Of a DNA stretch of 64,000 nt, positions 54,471-62,194 are shown piece after piece. How positions within the stretch are numbered: the stretch's first letter is position 1; the number at the start of each line of letters is the position of its first letter. Origin of the DNA: SZUA-35 sp965530755 (lineage in GTDB: Bacteria > Actinomycetota > Acidimicrobiia > Acidimicrobiales > SZUA-35); assembly GCA_965530755.1 (NCBI GenBank), contig CBESNA010000019.1, positions 1-64,000 on the forward strand. The letters run 5' to 3'. The notes below the pieces were generated by a model. That model worked only from the letters and a program-made list of their open reading frames with translations, ran no database searches and was not told where the DNA came from. Position numbers and translations under genes: made by a program.

Positions 54471-55021
54471 GCGACCAAGACCATCAGGCCACCGCTGTGT
54501 CGATCGTCGTCTCCATCAGGCGACTCGGGATGTCGTGGTATCGGTTGCTCTTCCTTGCGGCACGAAACGTCGGATGGGTCACCGCTCCGATGCGTCAGCA
54601 GCAGTTCATCCATTTCTGTCATTGGATGTTGTTGACCCATCTGCCAGACGAGACCGGCCGGCTGAAGCGCCTACGTCACCCGGTCCTGTGGTTCGAGAGC
54701 AACTACGACGGTGACGTCGTGCGATACATGGACACCTTCGCTCGAATCATTCCGTGGCGAATGCGAGCTGCGTGGACGCCGACCCAACGGTTCCCCGACA
54801 TGTTTCCATCGGCGCCCTTTCATCAGTGGACTGTCGACAATGCGTATGAGACCGCTCACTACTGGTCCGCGTACCCGGATGCCACCACGAGAGATGTTGG
54901 CCGCGCTCTGAGAATGACGGCGGCTTCGCGGGGACTTCCGGCAGATCTGGATTCGATTGCCCCAGCTGAGTTCGAGCGGCTGTGGCGGAGGTTCCTCGCC
55001 GAGAACCAGGGCGACCTCTGA
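54467..55021 (+). CDS. Conserved-looking protein of unknown function in the DyP operon
   Basis: A 184-residue soluble protein rich in Trp, Tyr, Arg and His (for example HFCHWMLLTHLP, FESNYDGDVVRYMDTFARIIPWRMRAAW). No known family is recognised. Overlaps on both sides (ATGA upstream, TGATG downstream) bind it to the cyclase-ATPase and to the next unknown gene, so it is most likely a working part of the DyP peroxidase system. The aromatic and histidine content would be compatible with heme or substrate binding, but there is no direct evidence. Confidence 0.72.
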   Translation: MSDQDHQATAVSIVVSIRRLGMSWYRLLFLAARNVGWVTAPMRQQQFIHFCHWMLLTHLPDETGRLKRLRHPVLWFESNYDGDVVRYMDTFARIIPWRMRAAWTPTQRFPDMFPSAPFHQWTVDNAYETAHYWSAYPDATTRDVGRALRMTAASRGLPADLDSIAPAEFERLWRRFLAENQGDL

Positions 55022-55527
55022 TGCCGGTGACGCACTTGACCGTGATCACAGCGGTGAAGCCGGGGCGACACGACGAGCTTCGGACTTTACTCGGGTCGAT
55101 TCCCACAGGTGCCGCCAGCCCGTTTGCCAGAATTCCCGGCACCCACAATGGGCGGTGGGCGCTGATCGATACGTCAGCGTCACTGACGGCTCCGCTGCGA
55201 GCCGGTGGCCTTGTGGCTCCCATGCTGGTGTGTTCGGCTGCGATCGACTCCACACCAGCGCAATGGCTGTCTGCGCTCCTCGCCGAGGTCGGAGGCCTCG
55301 CCGACGAGATCTGGGGGCATTGTCCCGGTTGGCCGACAACTGACCACGTCGGTCACCTGCTTGCTCATCAGGTCAAGCCACATCTCGGCTTCGCAACGTG
55401 GGACGAGCCCGCAGCGGAGATTCGTCGTGCGCTCGACTGTCGGGGGAAACTGGTCGACTTCGCGGTACGGACGCAAGGTTTGCCCGCGGCCGAACTACTC
55501 GATGCGTATCGACGGGAGTTCTCGTGA
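55021..55527 (+). CDS. Unknown protein in the DyP operon, possible ferredoxin-like fold
   Basis: A 168-residue soluble protein. It starts THLTVITAVKPGRHDELRTLLGSI and later has FARIPGTHNGRWALID, a layout reminiscent of dimeric alpha/beta barrels (the fold shared by DyP peroxidases and EfeB relatives), but the match is by eye only. It overlaps the unknown gene upstream and the DyP gene downstream (GTGA). The fold guess and the operon position suggest a small partner or substrate-handling protein for the peroxidase. Confidence 0.68.
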   Translation: MPVTHLTVITAVKPGRHDELRTLLGSIPTGAASPFARIPGTHNGRWALIDTSASLTAPLRAGGLVAPMLVCSAAIDSTPAQWLSALLAEVGGLADEIWGHCPGWPTTDHVGHLLAHQVKPHLGFATWDEPAAEIRRALDCRGKLVDFAVRTQGLPAAELLDAYRREFS

Positions 55528-57599
55528 GGAGTGAGGGTCCGAACCCGCGGAACATCCAAGGCGACGTTCTCAAGGCATACGGACTGCGCTTCTCGGCCCA
55601 TGTGTTCGTCAACATCTCTCACAGCAACGGGGGACGGGCGGTCCTGGCTGCAACCCTCACGCAGGTGACGAGTGCTGCAGACTGGTCCAATCGGCCGTCG
55701 ATCACCCTCAACGTCGGCCTGACCGCCACCGGTCTGCAGGCGCTCGGCGCTCCCAACGAGCTGATCGAGTCCTTTCCCGTTGCGTTCAGCGAGGGCATGT
55801 CGGCCCGCGCTCCGTTGCTGGGGGACACGGAGCAATCAGCCCCGTCCACATGGGATGAAGGGCTCGGCACGGGAGCGGCCCACATCCTCTTCACCATCAA
55901 CGCCGCCTCGTCCGGCGAGCTGAACAATGCAGTCGAGCAGCTCGTGGATGTCTGCGCGCTCAACCACGTGGCCGTCGTCAGCGATCAGCGCGGTGCTCGG
56001 CTTCCCGACAGGAAAGAGCATTTCGGCTACACCGATGGCATCGGTCAGCCAGCAGTTGATGGCACAGCCGGGCCGGTCAAGGGCGAGGGTGATCTCACGC
56101 TCCTGCACCAGTGGCGAGGGCTTCCAGTCGGGGAGTTCTTCCATGGGCACACCGACGGTGACGGCCATCAGTCGCCGGGACCGGCACCGCCGTTCGAGCG
56201 TGACGGAACGTTCAAGGTCTGGCGGAAGCTCCACGAGAACGTTCCTGTCTTCCGCCAATGGGTGGCATCGGAGTCAACGCGGCTCGGGTTCGATGATGCG
56301 CATCTCCGGGCCAAGTTGATCGGCCGATGGCCGGACGGAACTCCCTTGACCCTGAGCCCGGACCGGCCGGATCCGGCGATCGCAGCTGACCCTGGCCGGT
56401 TCAACGCTTTCGACTACACGAACGACCCCCTCGGAGACCGGTGCCCCTTGGGTGCACACATTCGTCGTGTCAATCCTCGTGCCGGACTTGGGTTCGGCGA
56501 TGCGCTGTCCGAGCGACAGAGGATCATCAGACGAGGGATGACGTACGGCCCGGCACTCGCCGAGGGGGCGCCGGCCGATGGTGCGGACCGCGGCATCTTC
56601 TTCGTTGCGTACATGGCCGACATCGAGCGTCAGTACGAATTCATCCAGCGAAACTGGTGCAACAGCGGCGACGTCGTTGGCGTCGGCCGTGACCGTGACC
56701 CCTTCGTCGGTCGGGCTCCAGGCGACCACAAGTTCGTTGTCCCTGGGCCCGTACCGGCAATCGTGCACCCGCTGCCCGAGCTCGTGACGACGAAGGGCGG
56801 GGAGTACCTGTGGGTTCCGTCCTTGCCTTCGCTGGAACGCCTGGCCAACGGACACTACAAGTCCGATCCTGTGATGCCTGCGCTCCCATTGCACGAACGG
56901 TTGGTCGGAGGCGCAGTTGGCCTGATGCTTGCCCCGGCCACTGCGGCTGGGTCCTTGGTTCGCGGCAAACGGATCGTTCATCCCGTCGGCGTCGGGTACG
57001 AAGCAGAACTCGAGATCTTTGATCCACCGCTGCGGTCCCTCGCGGGGACGCAATTGGCAACGCCAGGCCGACTCCCGGCTCGTGTCCGCCTGTCCCGAGC
57101 GTTCGCGTTTCCCGGCCAGCGTCGGGATGTTCGCGGTTTCGCATTGCGGCTGATCGTTGATGGGACCGAAGGCGTCCAAGATCTGCTGTTGGCCACCGTT
57201 GCCCCTGGCCGACTCGGAAACGCAGTGTCGGTCCTGCTCGAGAGCTACGACGGCACATACTCGACCATGGTTCGGCTTCGTGCACCGGCCGGGCCATTGC
57301 TTTTTCACATTCGACCACGACAGGCCTTGCCATCCGATCCGAACATCGAAGCAGGATCAGGCGTCGGGCTCCGATTCGACGTCTCTGCCGGCTCATCGTC
57401 AGATGAGCTCCGGATTCTTGGTGTCCTCACGCTTCTCGCTCCGCTGGCAAATGCGGAAACCGAAGCGCTCTCGTTCTCCCTCGCCAACGACGGCGCTGGG
57501 CTTCGAGCCCACGGAATCCTCAACGTGGCGCGAAAGATCGCCTATCGCTCCAGCCGTCGAGGTCGATCGCTGAGGCAGAGTTCCGCACGCTCGCATTGA
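55524..57599 (+). CDS. DyP-type peroxidase with C-terminal catalase-like domain
   Basis: A 691-residue protein. Residues 1-460 are a dye-decolorising peroxidase: the distal GYTDGIGQP aspartate motif near residue 170, the proximal histidine in LGAHIRRVNPR near residue 310, and FFVAYMADIERQYEFIQRNW. Residues about 480-690 form an additional domain whose PARVRLSRAFAFPGQRRDVRGFALRLIVDG stretch resembles the catalase/allene-oxide-synthase heme fold. Such a pairing is unusual. GGGAG precedes the GTG start, which overlaps the previous stop. It likely performs a peroxide-dependent oxidation, possibly of a lipid-like compound. Confidence 0.82.
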   Translation: MRSEGPNPRNIQGDVLKAYGLRFSAHVFVNISHSNGGRAVLAATLTQVTSAADWSNRPSITLNVGLTATGLQALGAPNELIESFPVAFSEGMSARAPLLGDTEQSAPSTWDEGLGTGAAHILFTINAASSGELNNAVEQLVDVCALNHVAVVSDQRGARLPDRKEHFGYTDGIGQPAVDGTAGPVKGEGDLTLLHQWRGLPVGEFFHGHTDGDGHQSPGPAPPFERDGTFKVWRKLHENVPVFRQWVASESTRLGFDDAHLRAKLIGRWPDGTPLTLSPDRPDPAIAADPGRFNAFDYTNDPLGDRCPLGAHIRRVNPRAGLGFGDALSERQRIIRRGMTYGPALAEGAPADGADRGIFFVAYMADIERQYEFIQRNWCNSGDVVGVGRDRDPFVGRAPGDHKFVVPGPVPAIVHPLPELVTTKGGEYLWVPSLPSLERLANGHYKSDPVMPALPLHERLVGGAVGLMLAPATAAGSLVRGKRIVHPVGVGYEAELEIFDPPLRSLAGTQLATPGRLPARVRLSRAFAFPGQRRDVRGFALRLIVDGTEGVQDLLLATVAPGRLGNAVSVLLESYDGTYSTMVRLRAPAGPLLFHIRPRQALPSDPNIEAGSGVGLRFDVSAGSSSDELRILGVLTLLAPLANAETEALSFSLANDGAGLRAHGILNVARKIAYRSSRRGRSLRQSSARSH

Positions 57600-57757
57600 C
57601 GACCGGGGAGGTTGTCGAGCCGTTACCCGGTGAATGACGTGTCCGTGTCTGGATGGGGCCACCCAATCGGGGTCACAGTGGGTGCATGAGTCGATGTCCG
57701 GGAGGCCAGCCGCGACGACGTGCGGTATTTGCGGTAGGTGGAGAGCGGCGCTGACTC

Positions 57758-58225
57758 GTGCACAACACGATCCTGGCCACGGTTGTGGTAGCCGACGACG
57801 ACGCGAATGTGCGTGACGCGCTCGCCGGTCTGCTCGATGATCATCCGTGTCTTCAAGTCGTGGGGCTTGCCGGCACGGGTCGCATGGCAGCCGAGCTGTG
57901 CGGGCTTCATCAGCCCTCGCTTGCCGTCGTCGACGTGATGATGCCCGATGGGGGCGAGTTCGCGATTCGCGCCATCCTCGAGGTTTCTCCGTTCACGATC
58001 GTGTCGATGTTCACGGCACGATCTGATCGTCTGACCCGTGACCGAATGCTTGCGGCGGGTGCGGCCGCCTCGTTCACCAAGGGCGGTGCTTCGGATCTTG
58101 CAAACGAACTGGCCGGGCTGTGGGCGTCCTGGCGAGGTCCCGGCTCGGATGCCGCTGACTGTGGTGAGGCCCCGGCTGACCGAAAGAGACCGCGATCGCC
58201 AGTCGGTTGGGGGTCAGTGGACTAG
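57758..58225 (+). CDS. Single-domain response regulator
   Basis: A 155-residue receiver protein. Acid pocket Asp13/Asp14, phosphoacceptor Asp59 in AVVDVMMPDGG, Thr86 in MFTAR and Lys108 in FTKGG are all present. After about residue 120 there is only a short charged tail and no DNA-binding domain. It precedes a NarL-type sensor kinase by 58 bases and is probably its partner; output must come from another protein or by phosphate sink. Confidence 0.85.
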   Translation: MHNTILATVVVADDDANVRDALAGLLDDHPCLQVVGLAGTGRMAAELCGLHQPSLAVVDVMMPDGGEFAIRAILEVSPFTIVSMFTARSDRLTRDRMLAAGAAASFTKGGASDLANELAGLWASWRGPGSDAADCGEAPADRKRPRSPVGWGSVD

Positions 58226-58283
58226 TCGGTCTCGTCACGGGGCAGGAACGGGCCGCTGGGTTGGCCGCCGCTAATGTGGGCCC

Positions 58284-59333
58284 ATGGTCGTGCGCGCAAA
58301 CGCTGAGGAATCAGCATTCGAAGGGGCCACCGCTTCCTTCATGCGCTCCATGCTCGGTATCGATGGCCGCTGGCTCGCCAACCTGGCCGGCGATGGGCGT
58401 CCGAGCGAGACGCTTCGGTATCTGTGCGACTCGGCCCGTGACTTGCTCGGGGCCGACGACGTCGCGGTCCGCTTGTACGAGGGAGCGATCGGCCTCTCGG
58501 GCCTCGTCGAATCCGGGCCGGGAGTGCTGGGCAGGGAAGTGGTGGTGCCGCAGCTCATCGCTGATGTCGGCAACCCTGCAGACGGACCCCTCGGGCAGCT
58601 GGAGTTCTGGTGGGCCGACTCGGAGCGGCAACCGACTCCGCTCGATGAGCTGGTCGCGACCCGTTTCGCGACGATGGCGCTCCTCGTGCTGGAGCGGCAC
58701 ATGGGCAAGCGCCGCCAACTCCAAGCCATTGCCCAGGAGCGCGAATCAACCGCGGGAGAGATCCACGACGACCCCATACAGGTCATGACGGCCGTGTCAC
58801 TTCAACTCCAGCGAACCGCCTCGCGCCTTGCAGACGGCGAGGATCGTGCCGCGATCCAGCAGGCGAGGGCCCTCAACGACGACGCCATCGACCGCCTCCG
58901 TCACGTCATCTTCTCCTTGCACCCCGCCACCCTGGCCGAAGATGGACTCACCGCCTCGATCGAGGCATATTGCGAGAGCTACGTCGAGCCCGAGGGACTT
59001 GCCTGGAAGGTCACAGGTTTTTCCGATGATGAGGTTCCCCTCGAACTCGGTGCGCTCGCGTTCCGGCTCTGTCGGAACGCCCTGGTGAACGTGGTCGAAC
59101 ATGCCCAGGCGAGTGCGGTGGTGATCGATGTGTCCTCCATCGACGGACTGTTGCAGGTCGAGGTGCGCGATGACGGCATCGGGTTCGACCTCGCGCAAGT
59201 CCGTCACACCAGGGTTGGGCACGTCGGTATCCCTCATGCGGTGACACTGGCCCGCTGGGCCGCCGGCACCTACACGACGGTGAGCACCCCTGGGCAGGGC
59301 ACAACCGTCACCGTGAAGCTTCCGATCCTCTGA
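58284..59333 (+). CDS. NarL-type sensor histidine kinase with GAF-like input domain
   Basis: A 349-residue soluble kinase. Residues 35-140 resemble a GAF domain. The HisKA_3 dimerisation helix carries His161 in GEIHDDPIQVMTAVSLQLQR, and the ATPase domain has the N box LCRNALVNVVEHAQAS and the G box VRDDGIGFDL near residue 295. No membrane segment is present, so it senses a cytoplasmic cue. It pairs with the receiver gene just upstream. Confidence 0.88.
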   Translation: MVVRANAEESAFEGATASFMRSMLGIDGRWLANLAGDGRPSETLRYLCDSARDLLGADDVAVRLYEGAIGLSGLVESGPGVLGREVVVPQLIADVGNPADGPLGQLEFWWADSERQPTPLDELVATRFATMALLVLERHMGKRRQLQAIAQERESTAGEIHDDPIQVMTAVSLQLQRTASRLADGEDRAAIQQARALNDDAIDRLRHVIFSLHPATLAEDGLTASIEAYCESYVEPEGLAWKVTGFSDDEVPLELGALAFRLCRNALVNVVEHAQASAVVIDVSSIDGLLQVEVRDDGIGFDLAQVRHTRVGHVGIPHAVTLARWAAGTYTTVSTPGQGTTVTVKLPIL

Positions 59334-59393
59334 CCGGTGTCTGGCTGCGTCGGCGCTGTCTGGTCGCTCGGTCGAAGGCGTCGTGCGACCCGC

Positions 59394-60806
59394 TCAGGAG
59401 CTGAGCGATCGCCAGGTGTGGCCCGGCAGGAGGATCTCGTCCTGGCTGGTGGGGCCGTTCGAGCCTGCTGGGTAGGGCTCGGATCGTCCCTGACTCCAGG
59501 CGTCGAGGACGGGGTCGAGGATGTGCCAGGCCCAGTCGATTTCGTCGACGCGCAGGAACGGGGTGTGGTCGCCTTCGAGCACGTCGAGCAGGAGCTGCTG
59601 ATAGGCGGTGACCGTTTCGGTGGTGGTTCCGTAGTCGGTGTGGAGGTGGCTTCGCTCTGCGGCCATCTCCAGGCCGGGGGTCTTGGTCTGGAGGAACAGA
59701 TCGATGCCTTCGGGTTGGTCGAGGCGGAAGATCAGCCAATTCGGTTCCGGCTTCGAGAGCTGCGTGTGGTGGAACAGCTGGGTGGGTGGTTCGCGGAACC
59801 GGTAGGCGATCTCGGAGAACTTGGCGCCGAGCCGTTTGCCTGATCGGAGGTAGAAGGGCACGCCTTGCCAGCGCCAGTTGTCGACCTGGAGGCGGACTGC
59901 GGCGAAGGTCTCGGTTGTGCTGTCGGCGTCGATACCGGGTTCATCGCGGTACCCGTCGACGAGCCTTCCCTGCTGGTTGCCCCTGGTGTACTGGCCGCGG
60001 GCGGCCCATGTGTTCACATCGGCGGAGGATCGGCGGACCGAGCGAAGAATCTCGACCTTGTGGTCGCGGAGCACTTCGGCGTCCCACACGGCGGGTGGGT
60101 CCATCGCCGCAAGGCAGAAGAGTTGGATGAGGTGGTTCTGGATCATGTCGCGTAGCGCGCCGATGCCGTCGTAGTAGCGGTAGCGGCCTTCGACGCCGAG
60201 GGTTTCGGCGACAGTGATCTGGACCTGGTCGACGTGGGTTGCGCACAGCAGCGGCTCGATGACTCGGTTGGCGAAGCGCATGACGCTGAGGTTCTGAACG
60301 GTTTCCTTGCCGAGGAAGTGGTCGATGCGGAAGATCTGGCTCTCGTCCCAGTGGCGGTGGAGGTCGGCCTCGAGGGCGGCGGCGGTGGCCCGGTTGGTGC
60401 CGAAAGGCTTTTCAACGACGAGGTGGTGGTTGCCGATGTCGGTGATGCCGGAATCGGCGATCGCGTCTGCGGCTTTGGGGAACAACCCGGGGGGAAGCGC
60501 CAGGTAGTGGACGTTCGTCTCCGACATCAACGGTCTGAGATAGGCGACTGTTGTCGCGGTGAGATCGCCTTGCCGATAGCTCCACCGGTTCAGCAGCCGA
60601 GTCAATGTTGCCGGTTCGGTGTTCTCGGCGGCCAGTGCGGTCTCGATGTGGTTGGTGAAGTGGTCTTGGGTCCAGTCCTCGAGCGCAGTTGCGACGAGTC
60701 GAACGTCGTGGAGATGACCAAGCTCTTCGAGCCGGTACATGGCCGGGTACAGGAGCCGGCCGGCGAGGTCCCCGGTTGCTCCGAAGATGACGATGGTTGT
60801 GGTCAT
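59394..60806 (-). CDS. zwf: Glucose-6-phosphate 1-dehydrogenase
   Basis: A 470-residue NADP-dependent enzyme that starts the oxidative pentose phosphate pathway. The cofactor loop is IFGATGDLAGRLLYP, EKPFG at residues 132-136 contacts substrate, and the active-site RIDHFLGKE holds the catalytic His163. It is the last of four minus-strand genes that begin with a debranching-type enzyme, eight bases after the glycosyltransferase stop, linking it to glucan turnover. Confidence 0.94.
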   Translation of the reverse strand: MTTTIVIFGATGDLAGRLLYPAMYRLEELGHLHDVRLVATALEDWTQDHFTNHIETALAAENTEPATLTRLLNRWSYRQGDLTATTVAYLRPLMSETNVHYLALPPGLFPKAADAIADSGITDIGNHHLVVEKPFGTNRATAAALEADLHRHWDESQIFRIDHFLGKETVQNLSVMRFANRVIEPLLCATHVDQVQITVAETLGVEGRYRYYDGIGALRDMIQNHLIQLFCLAAMDPPAVWDAEVLRDHKVEILRSVRRSSADVNTWAARGQYTRGNQQGRLVDGYRDEPGIDADSTTETFAAVRLQVDNWRWQGVPFYLRSGKRLGAKFSEIAYRFREPPTQLFHHTQLSKPEPNWLIFRLDQPEGIDLFLQTKTPGLEMAAERSHLHTDYGTTTETVTAYQQLLLDVLEGDHTPFLRVDEIDWAWHILDPVLDAWSQGRSEPYPAGSNGPTSQDEILLPGHTWRSLSS

Positions 60807-60814
60807 GGCGCTTC

Positions 60815-61945
60815 TTACGGGCTCGGTTCAAGGATTCCACGGTGCCTTGGGGCCGCAGTGAGGTCGAGCGCGAGGGAGGCGAGATTGGTGTGACCGGCTG
60901 CCGATGGGGTCGCTTGCCGTGCGGCGACGACCTGGTTGTACAACTGGAGGTGGCGTTGTGTCATGTGGATGGTGCTGAAGCGTTCTTCGACGGTGGCCCG
61001 GCATAGATCGCGGTCAATCGTGTGGATCTGGTGCACGGCGGCGATGAGTTCTTGGTCGGTGTCGGCGAGAAAGCCGTTTGTTCGATTGACGATGATCTCC
61101 GGGGCGGCGCCCTCTCGAAACGACAGAACCGGGGTTCCGCATGCGAGGGCTTCGATCATGACCATCCCGAAGGGTTCGGGCCAGCGGATGGGGTTGATGA
61201 GTGCCTGGGCGTGGCCGAGTAGCTCCAGTTTGTGGTCCCCCTTGACCTCGCCCACATAGACAACGTCATCACCGAGGGATGGCTCGATCTGGGCCTCGAA
61301 GTATCGCCGTTCGGACTCCTCGCGCATCTTGGCTGCGATGAGGAGGCGCTTTCCTGCGGCTCGGGCCATGCGGATGGCGCGGTGTGCGCCCTTCTCGGAT
61401 GCCATCCGGCCGAGAAACAAGAGGTAGTCGCCGGATCCGTCACCAATGGGAAACGCATCAGGGTCGACCCCGTGGTGGATGACGGCGGCGATCCGCACGC
61501 CACTGGCGCGGCTGGCCTGGTCGTGGGAGATGGAGATCACGCCGACGGTGTCGCAGATGCGTCGATAGAGATCGTTGAGCTCGTCGTTGAACGGGCCGTG
61601 GTTGGTGGTGACCACGGGCGCTTCGGTGAACCCGGAGACTGCGGCGAGTATCGGGCCGGCCATGGTGTGATCGTGGATGATGTCCACGCCGGCGGCAGCC
61701 ATCGCGTCGTAGGCAGCGGTGACGTGTCGCAGCTCGGGGACGCAGGATCCAATGCGCATCCCTTCGGCGCGGTCGAGCACGAATTTCATCGGCACCGGGC
61801 AGGTGCTTTCTCCGACAGTGAAGAGCACGACGTCGTTGCCGGCGGCCTGCAGGCCCCGGGCGAGTTGGTCGATGACGGCTTCGGTGCCGCCGTAGCCGAC
61901 CGGCGGGATGGCGGCCCAGGGCGGTGCGATGAGTCCGATCTTCAT
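60815..61945 (-). CDS. Glycosyltransferase family 4 protein
   Basis: A 376-residue GT-B enzyme. It starts KIGLIAPPWAAIPPVGYGGTEAVIDQLARGL and carries the nucleotide-sugar-binding EPFGMVMIEALACGTPVLSFREGAAPEII near residue 265, typical of GT4 retaining transferases. The acceptor is unknown. Its start overlaps the small zinc-ribbon gene by ATGA. With the GDE-type enzyme and zwf it forms a carbohydrate operon, possibly for an intracellular glucan or osmolyte. Confidence 0.9.
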   Translation of the reverse strand: MKIGLIAPPWAAIPPVGYGGTEAVIDQLARGLQAAGNDVVLFTVGESTCPVPMKFVLDRAEGMRIGSCVPELRHVTAAYDAMAAAGVDIIHDHTMAGPILAAVSGFTEAPVVTTNHGPFNDELNDLYRRICDTVGVISISHDQASRASGVRIAAVIHHGVDPDAFPIGDGSGDYLLFLGRMASEKGAHRAIRMARAAGKRLLIAAKMREESERRYFEAQIEPSLGDDVVYVGEVKGDHKLELLGHAQALINPIRWPEPFGMVMIEALACGTPVLSFREGAAPEIIVNRTNGFLADTDQELIAAVHQIHTIDRDLCRATVEERFSTIHMTQRHLQLYNQVVAARQATPSAAGHTNLASLALDLTAAPRHRGILEPSP

Positions 61946-62160
61946 GATCGGCTGCTGGGTTTGGGTTGGTCGGATTTGAGTCGCCAGACGTAGCCGAGGC
62001 TGTAGTGCCATTGGCCGCCACACGCGAGGCAGGTGAAGGCGACCGGTTCGGTGTCGTTGATGAGGAAGTCGCGTGAGTTGCAGTCGGGGCAATCGGCGAA
62101 CAGGCCGTGGTCTCCGTGCACGTGGTGGGTCGTCGTCGATGGTGGCGGTGATGTGATCAT
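61942..62160 (-). CDS. Small zinc-ribbon-like protein
   Basis: A 72-residue protein with two CxxC knuckles, CPDC and CLAC, separated by about 18 residues, consistent with one structural zinc. The ends are polar (a His/Thr-rich N-terminus and KPSSRS tail). GGAG lies about nine bases before the ATG. It sits between the debranching-type enzyme and the glycosyltransferase and overlaps the latter by ATGA. No function is known. Confidence 0.72.
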   Translation of the reverse strand: MITSPPPSTTTHHVHGDHGLFADCPDCNSRDFLINDTEPVAFTCLACGGQWHYSLGYVWRLKSDQPKPSSRS

Positions 62161-62194
62161 GGTTGCGGGCTCCGTGGTTGTTGGTCGCGGTCTG

